Shown: positions 44,056 through 55,815 of the stretch, one piece after another | Layout: every line of letters starts with the position of its first letter | Numbering within the stretch: position 1 is the stretch's first letter | NCBI GenBank assembly: GCA_021014325.1 | Contig: CM037458.1 | Span: 21,001,063 to 21,065,062, forward strand | Source of the DNA: Plazaster borealis | Taxonomy: Eukaryota > Echinodermata > Asteroidea > Forcipulatida > Labidiasteridae | Direction: 5' to 3' | DNA: 64,000 nucleotides | Translations under genes and position numbers: made by a program | The notes under the pieces: generated by a model | Told to the model about the DNA's origin: nothing | The model's input: only the letters and a program-made list of their open reading frames with translations | The model's database searches: none

Positions 44056-44469
44056 CAGGGCTCGAATTTTACACTGGACCACAGGCCTGAGGCCAGTGAT
44101 CGGGCCAGTAAACTTATGACCGGACAAGTCCAGCAGTCTTGTGTGGGGTTTTTTCAAATCAATATCAATACCTCACTGTGTAATATCTTGAACAGAGACA
44201 AATTATATTCAACTTTTAAGTTTGATAAATTTACCTTTCAATTCTGTTGAGTAATAAAGTATACTTAATACCCATGAAGTCAAATGAGATAAATCTTCTC
44301 TTACATGTCTTACTGCTTGTTCAAATATAAACAGCTAATGTTAAAACTGTGTGGGTCAGTTTTTTTCTCAGTTTGATTCTGGTCTTGTAAAATTATTTCT
44401 GGTCCAGTAAACATTTTAAGATACAACTCCTGCGGTCTTGTGGACTTTCCTCCCTTAATTCGAGCCCTG
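44056..44469 (+). mobile_element. hAT-like MITE family C, sense copy
   Basis: Runs CAGGGCTCGAATTTTACAC to TTCGAGCCCTG. Flanked by TGTCT and TATCT, a near-match 5-base duplication. Confidence 0.8.
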
Positions 44470-44612
44470 TATCTGCGAAAGAATGTATTTGAATGATAGT
44501 GTGTGGTTACACGTAATACATTGTAAAAGCACTGGTACCCAGCTTTTCTCTTCCCTTCAACAATAAACAATCACCGTTTCCAAATACATTCCCATCCTGT
44601 ATGCGGGGGTAG

Positions 44613-44806
44613 CAGAGCTGTCAACTCTCCCTGATTCTGCAGAGAAGTTCCCTGAAAATAAACAATTCTTTCCATGAACAAAACTTGAAAATCTCCCTGA
44701 TTATGGAAACCTTTTTGCCTGTTATGTTGAATGTAATTCTAAATATCTCCCTGATTGTTGTACACAATCTCCCTGATTGCAAAGATGCAAATGTTGGCAG
44801 CTCTGG
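44613..44806 (+). mobile_element. MITE family B, copy 3
   Basis: Ends CAGAGCTGTCAAC and GTTGGCAGCTCTG. The interior is as in copies 1 and 2. Confidence 0.8.
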
Positions 44807-45608
44807 CGTATAGTCTCGCCCTCTTTTTTTTTCTCCAATCCCAATCGGTCGTGTTGCTTTAGTCATTGCACTTGCATTGATTCCATGAAGACCCTGGTGC
44901 AATAATAACATCAAGGGTTTCTCTTTGGGAAAAAAAATTGGTATTGATTAGGGGGGACTCTCTCTCTACTCATACAGAGTGTTTCAGGTAGCGTGTACTT
45001 TTGTTTCACTCACTCCAAGTGCAGACGGCTTTGTCGTGTTTGGGATTGTACCGTTATGTTATTAAAATTATCTCTTGCAGTCTGTGGCAGGATCTAGGGA
45101 CCCCGTCAGAAATTTAGTTTTGTTTCAAGTACTGTGGAGAAAATTTTATTTAAAAAAAAACCCAAAGGCCTGTGTACAGGTATATTGTGAATGGCTTTAT
45201 TGTGGAGCGTTTATTTTGTATTATTGGTAAGCGTGTGGGACATCTCAAGAAACGTCATAAATCTTAAGATTTTGTTGACAAAATGTACATGTAAGATTTA
45301 TCAAACTTCTAAAGCCCATACACTGTATGTCTACCTGCTTGTTGTAAAATATTATATACAGATGTAAATGTACATGACATGGTATTACCAGCAGAGTGGG
45401 GACAGCAGAACAAAGGAACACAAAAGGAACAATGCTGTCCTCACATTGGATTTCTTTGTATTTTTATGTCCTCGCATTTTTTTGCGTGCTTAGTCTATGG
45501 AGAGTGTTAAGTTAGAGGGACAAAGGAAAGTCCTCACATTGATAGCAATAAATTGATGTATACAAGCATGCTCTATGATACAAGTATACAACCACACAAC
45601 CACACATT
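44807..45608. other. No gene recognised
   Basis: Noncoding AT-rich DNA with no shared repeat. Confidence 0.35.
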
Positions 45609-46205
45609 TACCGTATTTCCTGCGCGTATAAGGTGCTCGGCGTATAAGGCGCAGTACCCGAAAATCACCAATAATAAGATTCAAGTGTCAACTCATAAGG
45701 CACAATGCCGCTCACTCAGAGACCCGCCAGGCGGCACTCACTGTTCGTAGATCAACATGTACCATGCTATAAGCAGGTGTACAGCATGGGTCGTCACTTG
45801 TTCGCTCCTGTAAAATTGTTATTATTATGGACAGCAGCATGGTCAGCGACTTGGTTCTTTAGTAAGTTTCGTCATAGCTTGTTGAAAACGTTTACGGTGT
45901 ACGTAGGCTGTTTTTTAATAACAAGATAACATGTAGGATTACTTAGTAAGTAAGGTTTGCGGTGACACATGTAAGAAATCTCTTTTGAATAGTGGTGGCT
46001 CTGAGATGATCGGGTTTCTGCTCAGGATTACCCTGGACGAACAAAAGGATCTTGTTACAGTATGAATGTGTAAGATTTCATGGTCATCAAAATGATCTCA
46101 AGTCATACCAGATAAGGCGCACCGTTAGATAAGACACAGTGATTTTCTCTTTGGACCTTTGAAAGTCAGATTTAAGCCGCGTCTTGTATGCAGGAAAATA
46201 TGGTA
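45609..46205. mobile_element. Noncoding TIR element, about 600 bases
   Basis: The left end is TACCGTATTTCCTGCGCGTA. The inverse of the right end is TACCATATTTTCCTGCATAC. Both continue into AAG.CGCGGC-like and AAGGCGC motifs. A stray copy of the terminus lies at 24535. Superfamily not assigned. Confidence 0.6.
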
Positions 46206-46257
46206 CATGCATGTCTCGTGTACACATGTAACATGATGATACATTACAGTATCATCC

Positions 46258-46553
46258 CAGGAATCTCCCCATGCACGAGCTAGCATATTGGCCCGAATAC
46301 GCGCGAATTGCATGCCGAGACACGCAAATTTCGTCTGATACGCAAAATTTTGTACAAAATGTTTCCACAACAAATATCAAGAGAAAACCATAAAGAATGC
46401 TCCAGATTGCACAGTGGGGCTTTAAAACCAAGATAAAAACCAAGTAGAAAACATTCCGAAGACCTTGTTTCAATTCAGCGCGCTTCGGCCAAACATCCAA
46501 TAATTTGGGTCCAGAATGCACCACAGTTTTGAAAAAGCCTGGGGAGAACCCTG
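46258..46553 (+). mobile_element. hAT-like MITE family D, near full length
   Basis: Starts CAGGAATCTCCCCATGCAC and ends GCCTGGGGAGAACCCTG. CATCC lies immediately on both sides, a 5-base target duplication. Confidence 0.82.
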
Positions 46554-47020
46554 CATCCTTTTGGCTAAACATGGCTGTATTCATTTTGTAAATTTTTCTG
46601 TTTGTTCGCCGAGAAACCACATTTTTTTTTACTGTACCCAGACACTAAAATTAGTCTGATAACCCACATCCATTTTTGATACCACTAAAAAATATATATC
46701 AGATTTCGATAGTTTTCAAAGGGAAACCACTCTTTTTCCCAATGGGCAGAACTGTACTGTGTCATTTGAAAAGTCTCACAACAACCGCACCCTTGGACCG
46801 AGGAAGTTAGCCAGTAATGCGAGGAGGAAATTTTCAAGTTGTCCTTAAGATGCCTGACCCATATCTTGGTATTTTCTTTTCTAAACAGGGGGAAAATAAT
46901 TAATAACTTCTGAATGCTTTCTGTTGAGTCATACATTAGGTGACTGAGTAACCTTTCAGCAAGAAGGTTCCAATCAGAAGCTACATTGTACATGTAGAAA
47001 GCTTACACCCTGTACAGTAC

Positions 47021-47189
47021 CAGGACTAGAATTACACAGAGGCCACATAGGTCATGACCTCTGTTGCCCCTGGTCTTGGCCTCAGTGCCCCTTAAGTGTT
47101 TCCCATTGACTTTAAGATTTTCCCAATGGAAGTGCCCTATTGCAAAATGAAAATGGCCTTGCCCTCTCAAAGATGAAATTCCAGGCCTG
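47021..47189 (-). mobile_element. MITE family F, copy 2
   Basis: Starts CAGGACTAGAATTACACAG and ends TGAAATTCCAGGCCTG. CAGTAC and CGGTAC flank it, a possible 6-base duplication with one change. Inverse of 19689-19857. Confidence 0.72.
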
Positions 47190-47487
47190 CGGTACACTAC
47201 AGTAAGATTTGTTACCACACTAAATACTCACTGGTTCCCTCAAAACAATATGGAAAATAAAAAATAAATTTGCATTGCCTTCCAGTTGGGCAGGGCCATG
47301 TTTTTCCGCTTTCTTTAAGGCCACCACATCAAGTATCTTGATTTTTCAAACTCAGGGGAGCACCTGGGGCGGGAGGATCTTGAAAGTTGTGGGGAGAGGG
47401 GACAAACAAAATCTAAAAATTTGTAGACATTGATTTTTCTGAATGGCCCCTTAGAGCATTCTTACCATGAGTTTCTCAACTCAAGTA

Positions 47488-47825
47488 GATTAAGGCCAAA
47501 TAAAAATAAAAACATGTTTAGCATCCCGGAAGGAGGAGGGCCCCTTTTTATAATTTCTATGGCCGCCTGACACATTTTTCGAGACAACTGGCCGGGCTAT
47601 TTTTCAAGATGGTTGCCAGCTTTTTTGGGTGTGCTTATTATGTGGGTGTGCTAAAGTCTAAAATACAATCTTATTTATTTTAAAACTAATTTTTTTCGTC
47701 AGGGATTGTTAAAAATTTATCATTATTTTCTTAAAAAAAAAAAGAAGAACAAAAAAGGAGGCGGCCTCTAAAAAGGAAGCGGCGGGACGCTAAACATGTT
47801 TTTATTTTTATTTGGCCTAAGACCT
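47488..47825. mobile_element. MITE with about 40-base terminal inverted repeats
   Basis: The left end contains AAATAAAAATAAAAACATGT then TTAGCATCCC. The right end is the inverse with TTAGCGTCCC. Outer bases are TTAAGGCC and GGCCTAAG. No coding capacity. Confidence 0.75.
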
Positions 47826-48099
47826 TGATGCACTAGAAAGTTAAAAGGAAAGGCATTATGAGATAATACCTTTAAGTTCTTTGTGGTCAACCAATGCTAG
47901 ACGCTGTAACTGGGTAGGAAGGAACCCCCATTATTGAGCAATGAGCTCCATTTATAAGAGCCCCTTCCTTGTCTGCGATTCCCAAGCCAGAGATGTCTTT
48001 TAAAGGGAAAGTATGACTTCATCTTGGGGGAAGAGAGTAATTTTCATATTTCATTCTAATCATGTGTGTGTTGTTGGTTAAAAACTGTCTGCAAATGCA

Positions 48100-48312
48100 T
48101 GACTGGACTGTTAGACTGCTGGACAAGTCATTAAATGTTTGTCACGTGGAGATATAGTGTAATTGTCTCTGCTGCTCCAGGCGAGACTACTGCTCTCTCG
48201 CGACTACGGCTAGTCGGGAGCCAGTAATATCGCGAGAGTAATATAGTCGCCTGAGAGCCGCTACCTCACAACCATTTTACGACTTGTCTACAAGTCTTCT
48301 GGACTGTAGGCT
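48100..48312. mobile_element. Foldback element, arms of about 100 bases
   Basis: Nested inverted blocks: GACAAGTCATTAAATG.TTGT with its inverse near 48268-48290, and CAGGCGA..ACT.CTCTCGCGA (48179-48204) with its inverse at 48228-48253. It is palindromic overall, with a CG-rich centre (CTCTCGCGACTACGGCTAG). Confidence 0.75.
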
Positions 48313-49589
48313 CTCAAAAAAAAAATTGAGGGAGTGATTAAAACAGCAAAGAAGAAGTGGTAAATGTGAGCATTAGAAAGTGGTCGTGGATACTGTGTAG
48401 TGTGTTTGATTTATCCAAGTCAGCCTTTTGGTAACAAGCCACCCAAACATTTTTTTCTCTCTCGTTACTTACCAACATTGAACAAACCCCTTTTTCTTCT
48501 ACATGTAATAAGACTTGGCTCGATATTTAAACGTGTAGCTTGTCCCATTCTATGGGCTAGTTAATTCCCCTCTGACAGTCACAGCATGGGCTTCAAAACC
48601 ACAGATTAAATTCTGAATAGAAACCTTAATCCCCCTCCCCCCCAAAAAATACTCCCTATGAATTTTCAGAACAACAAACAAGGAGAGATTTTAGGTTGGT
48701 TGGAACATGGTTGGAAATTGGTTTGATAAAACATGGAGGGTGGAAACTACAAGGATTGTTGGAGAGCAATTGCAACAGATTTATGACTTTAAAACTCTTG
48801 CAATATACAGACACACATACACACATAAAGTATGTTTGTATGCCAGTTGAATATATAGAGGGCAGTATGGTTTCATTCTCTCCTATTTGGGGCAACAGGA
48901 TCCAGCTTTGGGTTAATGAGATGCAAAGAGCCCAAGGGAAAGATATGCATGATTCATGATGTGTGACTGACTGTTCCATTTGTCTGTAGGGGTGTGCATC
49001 AGATGCATTCAGTGTTTCTCTACCTTTTTTTTACAGATGTAATACCTTTCGTTTAGGCTGCAAGTTTAAATGAATAGTTTTAATTTGTATTAAAACAGAG
49101 TACACTGGTACCCAGGTACATGTTTTCACCTACATGTACATGTGTGTACACAGTACATAAAGTATGTATTGTGCCACCCTCCTGCGGTTTACAGGTAGTG
49201 GTACTGTAAACAAATTCCTTCCAATACTGAGCTAGTAAAAAATTATCAAACTGTACACTGATTGTGCACAGGGTTCAAGGCTTCTAAATGTACATGTACA
49301 GTACATGTTCAATTCTCCTGTACTTGTGCATGTAAATACCAATCTTTTTATGTAGTTCTTTTCCTTAACCTAAAACATGTACATTTCACGTTAAAAAAAA
49401 TTGTCAGTGTAGTAATTGCTGAAAGTTTGAAAATGTCCACGTTGACTTCTGTTCTGAGATGTCAATTGAGCCCTACAGATCGCAGTGTAGGGCATTTTTG
49501 AGGATCCATCGGTGGTTTCATTACCAGAGATGTATTGTAGAGACATCAAATGAAAAGATGAAAATTGTACTCGTAAAATGGTGGGGGGG
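48313..49589. other. No gene recognised
   Basis: Contains a small ACACAC/ACATAC microsatellite near 48809 and several TACATGTA palindromes at 49120-49310. No exon recognised. Confidence 0.4.
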
Positions 49590-49730
49590 GGGAATAGAAA
49601 ATAGAATTAGCTGTTGCAAACTGCTTACCAACCAAAAGGATCTATGGTATAAATGCAAATAATAGTATGTGTGTTGTGTTGTCATTTAGCCTTCGAGGAA
49701 AGACTCTGCTAGGGTCGAAACGTCAGGCAA
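49590..49730 (+). repeat. Penelope-like-associated fragment
   Basis: GCTGTTGCAAACTGCTTACC, then AAAGACTCTGCTAGGGTCGA with AACGTCAGGC. The GGTCGAAACGTC block is characteristic of Penelope-like and some other retroelements, to my knowledge. Repeated at 54287-54325 and inverted at 57430-57545. Confidence 0.5.
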
Positions 49731-50597
49731 TTAACTACTATTTTTTGGGGGGAAAAAGATAGATATCTCAACTAACCATTCCATACACATTATGTTACAC
49801 TGTTTGTACCCATGCAATTCATATGTAATAAAAACATTACTTAAAATTGTGTTCTTAGTTTGCTGTTTCCTTTATGGTTTGCCATAATGTTAATGTTAGA
49901 TTAAATTTACCAGTATGCTGTACATACATGTATATATTGTGTTCATAAGTGTAGAGACATTGCTTCTTTTACAAAAAATGTTAAAATATAATATTTATAA
50001 TAACAAAAAGACGGCAATTTCTTTGGTCTCCCCACTCCCCACTTCAGATTACTGCAAGGGGTAATGAAGCATTGAACTGCATTGCCAATCACTAAAGCTG
50101 TTTTTTATGCCAAGGTCAACTGGGGGTCAGTCATATGCAAATTCAATACATTGCGCATATTTATTGGAGCAGGACCACAAGGGATGTTCCATTGAATAGA
50201 GAGGGGGGTGTTCCAAGAGGGTTTTTAATCCTTTTTGCATTGGTTGTCCTTGAACCCCTTTTCAGTTCCCCCTTTCATGAAAAGAGCTCTGGCCTTGCTC
50301 CATTGGACCATGGAGGAAAGATTGGACAATGAAGATTTTATTTATTTTTTAGTTCATTGTTCCAAATTGTACATCATGATTACATTGAGATGCATTTTTC
50401 TGACTGGATTGAGTCTTTTATTTTTTGTATACCAAGTATTAAACCACAAGGGAAACTTACTGGGTAAATTTCTTCTAATTTTGGCGAAATAGCTTTACTT
50501 TGTCAATGATGGACACTGTATATGTACAGTACATCCATATGGACACAATAAATAGTTCTTGTAATTTGGGAATAAATTTTGGGAATATAAATGCATA

Positions 50598-50724
50598 CAG
50601 GGTTCTCACCAGGTTTTATTTCTTCAAAATTGTGTGGCATCCTGGACCAATTTTGTTTAAAGTTTGGCCAAAAGGATGCTGAATTGAAATGAGGTATTGG
50701 AACGTTTTCTACTTGGTTTTAAAA
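50598..50724 (-). mobile_element. hAT-like MITE family D fragment
   Basis: Starts CAGGGTTCTCACCAGG, contains AAAGTTTGGCC, GCTGAATTGAAA and TTTTCTACTTGGTTTTAAAA. The rest is missing. Confidence 0.7.
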
Positions 50725-51340
50725 AGCTCTTTTGTTTTGTTTGTTTGGTTTATTTTCATCTGCACAACAAACTTGAAAATACATTAAATAACAACAGTTA
50801 TAATTGTTGATGAATATGTAAATAAGGTACAAATGGAGGTAATATTCAGAGGAGGTATAACCCTCCTGTAGTGGTATACCCAGACTTTGATTGGTTCATT
50901 GTATAAAAACTATACTAATTAAAGGCAAAAAATGCTTGATAATATTAAAAGATAATATGCTATCCCTGGGTCAACTAATAATATGAATAAAAATAAGATA
51001 AAGAAAAAATGAAGTATTAATGCCCTGCTGATTTAGAACATAAATGACATGATAAGTTAGTGCAAAGAAAACTTTTATACTTGTCCAAATAAAACTCTTT
51101 AGAAAAAGCTTCCTAGATACACTGGCAAATTCATTTCTCAGGCAAACAGGAAGGGAGTTCACAATTTTAGGTAGAAGTTTACGATAATTGGAAGAAAACC
51201 ACATCCACTTTACAAATATCAGTAATGCGGATAAGATTATCTTGTCTCGTAGTAAAAGGAGGAAAATCTCGATTCAAAGGAAAATACGAAGATGGACTTA
51301 AACTAACCAGGAGCAAATTCTTTATATAATCAAAGTAATG
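50725..51340 (-). pseudogene. LINE remnant: ORF2 C-terminus plus 3' end
   Basis: The minus strand contains PKIVNSLPVCLRNEFASVSR then KLFLKSF, the W/V-NSLP-x-x-(I/L)R..S...F segment common after CR1/Jockey-type reverse transcriptases. Upstream, a frame with FPPFTTRQDNLIRI is visible. Downstream is the 3' end shared with 37318-37497, ending in AAAC repeats. Stops and frameshifts show decay. Confidence 0.55.
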
Positions 51341-51344
51341 AATG

Positions 51345-51438
51345 GCAATCTGGAGCATTCTAAATGTTTGTTTCTGGATGTTTTTTTTTGTGTGTGAAAT
51401 AAGCCCGATACGCTAGCTTGTGCATTGGGACAAGCCCT
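51345..51438 (-). mobile_element. hAT-like MITE family D fragment
   Basis: Contains TCTGGAGCATTCT, GCCCGATACGCTAGCTTGTG and CAAGCCCTG. Internally deleted. Confidence 0.65.
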
Positions 51439-52139
51439 GATAAAAATGTAGTAGTAGTACTAGTAGTAAGCCTCCATCTGTCTTGAAAGGTGATGGACTT
51501 ATCAAAAAAGGGGGACGCTGATATGCTTGGATAGTTAGTGGCACTTGCGGCTGTGACTTGCAAGGCCTAGATCCGGGAATGACAGTCAGGATGGCTGGCA
51601 GCTCCCGACAGATGAACGTCGAAGCAGCAGTTGGTAGCTGCTTCCTTCGAAAGCGTTTTCTCGTTGCGGTCATCCCCACTTCGGACGTCACCGCGAGTGG
51701 TTCAGGAGATGACTATAAATGTGGTATACTACAAAAAGTCTGTACATTACTTTCTCTGAGACAATAACAGAGGTTTTGGTGATGTTGGTAAAAAAAAGAA
51801 AAAATACTGGTACCGCAACAAATCTTAAAAACTTTTCTAGAAGTCAAGTTTATCTCTGGAAGGTGTAGACAACAAGAACTGTAATTAGTAACACTAATTA
51901 CTCTCAGGCAATAATTAGTCAACGTTATTATTATTTAAGTTTACAAATTTGATTTATTTATAGTATTTTTAAATATCAATATGAATACATTTTATGGTAA
52001 AAAACCATCAACAACAACATTGATTGGCATCCATCAGAATTCAGGTGTGCGTGTTTTGAATGGAAAAAGTATGGTGTATTTTGATGTGGCTGAATACAGC
52101 AGTGCGGCTTATACATCGTTGTCTCAAACTTATTTAAAA

Positions 52140-53222
52140 GAGGGGCTCCAAGGTAAAATTCGGTTTTGTGATCCACTCATTTTCCAACAGATAGAGTCCT
52201 TAGGAAAATGGGGACAAATTTCAAATCTTCAACATCTTGTTAAAAATTGTGTAAAATACCATTGTAATTCATACAGTGCAATTTTTTTTCAAAATCAAAA
52301 AACGCTTGATGCGACACACAGTGTTCTCCAACTTTGAAAATTAAAGGTTGGTGCTTGGTGTGGTGAAAACTGCAAGGGGGTACGTACAATGCGAGCGCGA
52401 AGCGCGAAGCCCCTACGGCGTGGGGTCTGGGGCCCGCTCAAGGGCCCCGAGAAAAATTTTGATCCTAGATGCTCTGTGGTGCATTCTAAGGTGAATCCTG
52501 GTCACTTTCCTCAGACTTTTTTGAGGAAATATTTTTACAGTTTTTAAGAACACAAAGTAAAATACTGGTTTTCTAAACACTTACTTGAAATAAAAACCAA
52601 TTTAATTTAATTTATTGGTACCAATTTATCTTAGGCACCCACTAGAGGAAACGTATGTGTCCGGTAGCCCGACCGCATTTCTGTTTCTTACCTTGTAATT
52701 CCGTGTTACTAGTGTGCTCAAAAAAAAAAAAAAAAAAAAAAAACACACACAATTTTGTTTTTATTTTTTTTATTTTTTTTAAAGCTTGGCGGCGATTATA
52801 AAAGCGTGGCGCGCGCCGCAGAAAGCGTGGCGGTGCGCCACGTCTTTTCTATAGGTTGGAGAACACTGGACACATCACCTTTTAAATATTATGGTCTGTA
52901 CATATTTGTACAGATAATTTTGTAGTTCAATTCTGAATATTGATGATATCTAATCAAAAGCAGCACATTGAATTTGACCTTTTGACTGGCGCACAAATTC
53001 CTCTTTGGAATGTACAGACCCATTTGTTTATTGGACATCAGATGACGTCATGTTTCAAATTTCGCTCTGAAAGAGTATCACATAAAATTACAATTTACAC
53101 AATTTTTAACGTGAGGTAAGAGACTTGTAATTTTTTCCCCACTCCCATGAGGACTCTGTCTATCGGAAAATGAGTGCATCTCGAAACTGAATTTTTTACC
53201 TTGGAGCCCCTCTTTAATATTC
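52140..53222. repeat. Inverted pair enclosing an hAT-like MITE
   Basis: 52140-52255 and 53095-53222 are inverse copies (AAAGAGGGGCTCCAAGGTAA, CACTCATTTTCC, GTTAAAAATTGTGTAAA). They are roughly 80 percent alike by eye. The segment between contains the 52319-52868 element. Confidence 0.7.
52319..52868. mobile_element. hAT-like MITE with 6-base duplication
   Basis: Ends CAGTGTTCTCCAACTTT and GGTTGGAGAACACTG. GACACA directly precedes and directly follows it. Contains the GC-rich block GCGAGCGCGAAGCGCGAAG, an A run (about 52721-52742) and GCGTGGCGCGCGCCGC. Confidence 0.85.
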
Positions 53223-53280
53223 CGAGCAGCTCATATCCCAAAAATGATGGTGCTACAGTAAGTGATGTAACCCGCAAGGC

Positions 53281-53470
53281 GTAATTTCATAAAGCATGTA
53301 AGCACAAAATCTTGCTAAGCACAGAAAACTCTTGCTTAAGAAAAACAGGTTACCACCCAAAATACCATACAGTTACCATTGCTGTGACTGGTACCCTACT
53401 CATTTCTTGCTTAGCAAAGAAAATTGCTGAGCAGAATTTTCTGCTAAACAGCTTTATGAAATCGGGCCCA
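53281..53470. repeat. L-type inverted-repeat element
   Basis: The ends are inverse versions of ATTTCATAAAGC. It contains TTGCTTAAGAAAAACAGG and TTCTTGCTTAGCAAAGAAA. Also at 55635-55815 and around 41.1 and 41.4 kb. Confidence 0.65.
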
Positions 53471-53727
53471 TGTACTGCTGATGAAGATCTATAGGCCTAC
53501 AACTTACAAAGGCAATCATTAAAGTTGATTTTTAAAAGGGCTTGTAAAAAGTTTGGTTTTTTTGAGCAAATTGCATTCATTCAAACCTCAATGTTCAAAC
53601 TGTCACACTTACATACAATTAAGGAGACCAATAGCATAAAGAGCCACGCTCAATAAGTCATACTTAGTGATAGCTACGGATTACCTGTATAATGGTCTGG
53701 CTGCAAACTGAACTGCCACCAAATCAT

Positions 53728-54110
53728 TTAAAGGGTGTGTATACATTTGGTAATGACTCCGAACATTAATGGCAATAAAAACTTTACTTGGTAAGAAGTA
53801 CAGCAGCTTTGGATAGTATAATGCATTTTGAGAAACCTTTCATTTCGGTTAGTACTGCGGTTATGGAAAAAGATATCACTTTTTATCCCCAAAAATTTGA
53901 ATCTGAGATGCGATACTGCTGTAACGTTTCTCTGATAGTACATTCCAATTGCAGATTATTCTTCCTGCGTGGACATAACCGCTCCAGATTTTCGGCAATA
54001 ATATCTCAAAAACGCTACCACCTTAGGTTAGTTTTATGGTATATATACCTACTACATAGGATTAAAACAAATGGTGGGTTCCAATTTCCAACTGTATACA
54101 ATCCCTTTAA
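53728..54110. mobile_element. TTAA-flanked MITE family E2, copy 1
   Basis: TTAAAGGGTGTGTATACATT at the left and TATACAATCCCTTTAA at the right. The interior has AAAAAGATATCACTTTTTAT and GGACATAACCGCTCCAGAT. Inverse of 63272-63674. Confidence 0.8.
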
Positions 54111-55036
54111 TGATATCTTAGTAACTACAAACATGTACTCTCAATTTTCAAGAGAAAAACAAATAGCCTGAACAGTTTAGACTTAACAGTACTTAGTATT
54201 AAATTTCAAAATGTTGTAAATCAACGTCGGAATATTTCAGAGAGAGAGAATGGTGAGATATTTGTAAATGTAAGCAACTTGAATTAGAAAGACTCTGCTA
54301 GGGTCGAAACGTCAGGCCATTAACTATTTTTGCAGCTTGAAATCGACAAATTTATCTCAAAAGTTCCTTGTCCGCTAATTGCACTTTGCAGATTAGTGTG
54401 AGTGCTGCGAGACAAACTCGCATAGTTACAAAGAGTCTTCATAATGATGAAAGTTGCTCGTTTTTTTCCTGTCATTTTGTAAATAATATATTTCGGTGTA
54501 ATTTTTGTTTTTGCCAAGTGCATTTAGGAAAAAATTTGAAGTTCATATTAAGTCTGATGGATTTCGACAATAAGCTTGTGCAACGAATGTGTCCATTACT
54601 TATGATTTACAGTCATGCTATAGTATTAAAGGTGATTTTTTTTATGAGTGCCTTTTGTACTTTTCTCCTACTACTTAGAAATTGCCCTTTTTTAACCCCC
54701 CCCTCTCAATTTTTGAGATTTTATTTTAGTACCAGTAACTTCATCGTGACTACTGTGCATATTCTAATACAGTGAATCTGTTATCAATTTAAAAAAAAAA
54801 AATTTTTTTTTTGAATGGAAGATAGATTAAATTATCACTTTGTGTGCACTTTTCGTTGAGCTAATCTTTGATAGTAAATTGCATTTATATGCTTTTCAGC
54901 TAGATCTTTTGATGTAGTATTGTACTTTTTCTACTTTGGTACATGTATTTGGCATTCATTTCCTGCATCTGTATTGTGCCATAAGATGTGGCGAGTGTTT
55001 GGGACAAGACTGCTGGGAGCAGATAGCTACACATGT
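54111..55036. other. No gene recognised
   Basis: Contains a short Penelope-like-associated motif (CTCTGCTAGGGTCGAAACGT) at about 54293 and an A/T run near 54790. Confidence 0.4.
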
Positions 55037-55373
55037 AATGACCCCCAATTTTCTGAAAAACTATAGACCGATCTTTTTTTTAGCCCGCACACGCAAGTGC
55101 TGCTGAATGACCCCCAATTTTCTGAAAAACTGTAGAGCGATCTTTTTTAGCCCGCACACGCAAGTGCTGCTGAATGACCCCCAGTTTTCTGAAAAACTGT
55201 AGAGCGATCTTTTTTAGCCCGCACACGCAAGTGCTGCTGAATGACCCCCAATTTTCTGAAAAACTGTAGAGCGATCTTTTTTAGCCCGCACACGCAAGTG
55301 CTGCTGAATGACCCCCAATTTTCTGAAAAACTGTAGAGCGATCTTTTTTAGCCCGCACACGCAAGTGCTGCTG
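55037..55373 (+). repeat. 67-base tandem repeat, about five units
   Basis: The unit contains AATGACCCCCAATTTTCTG, AAAAACTGTAGAGCGATC and AGCCCGCACACGCAAGTGC. Three consecutive spacings are exactly 67 (55106, 55173, 55240, 55307). The first unit is 69 because of extra T. Confidence 0.92.
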
Positions 55374-55634
55374 GTAGCGCAGGGATGCTGGCAGCACAAG
55401 GTTTTGACATGGGAAAACCATTGTCTTTTCAACTTTTTATGTGAATTAAGTGTCTTACTCAACGATGTATACAATTTCTCTGACAGGACAGCATAACATA
55501 ACGATGTATAGAACCAGCGGTTAGGGTAGAATACAAGTTCTAAAGAAGAAAACTGCATTTAAATCTTTCCATTCTCAAGTAAGAACATATTATTACTAAG
55601 ATGGTCTACATACATTGAAGACTTGTGCAATGTT

Positions 55635-55815
55635 CAGGGCCCAATTTAATAAAGCTGTTTATAGCAGAAAATTCTGCCAGCAAATTTCTTTGCTAAGCAA
55701 GAAATGAGTGGGGTACCAGTCACAGCAAAGGAAACTGTATTGTATTTTGGCCGGTGACCTATTTTTCTCAAGCAAGAGTTTTCTGTGCTTACATGCTTTA
55801 TGATTTTTGGCCCAG
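55635..55815. repeat. L-type inverted-repeat element
   Basis: CAATTTAATAAAGCTGTTTA at the left, CATGCTTTATGATTTTTGGC at the right. The interior has GCTAAGCAAGAAATGAGTGG. Confidence 0.65.

Noticed and set aside
51981..52337. 118-codon open frame on + (starts MNTFYGKKPS)
   Set aside because: Its second half is one arm of an inverted repeat (partner 53095-53222), and its last codons run into the hAT-like element at 52319. No domain or splice context.
53788..54171. 127-codon + frame
   Set aside because: Lies almost wholly inside the TTAA-flanked MITE 53728-54110, which is noncoding in its other copies.
55037..55373. CRISPR-like array
   Set aside because: Units are contiguous without unique spacers, and the genome is eukaryotic; it is a simple tandem repeat.
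55214..55558. 114-codon minus-strand frame
   Set aside because: Translation of the 67-base tandem array plus flank; no conserved domain.
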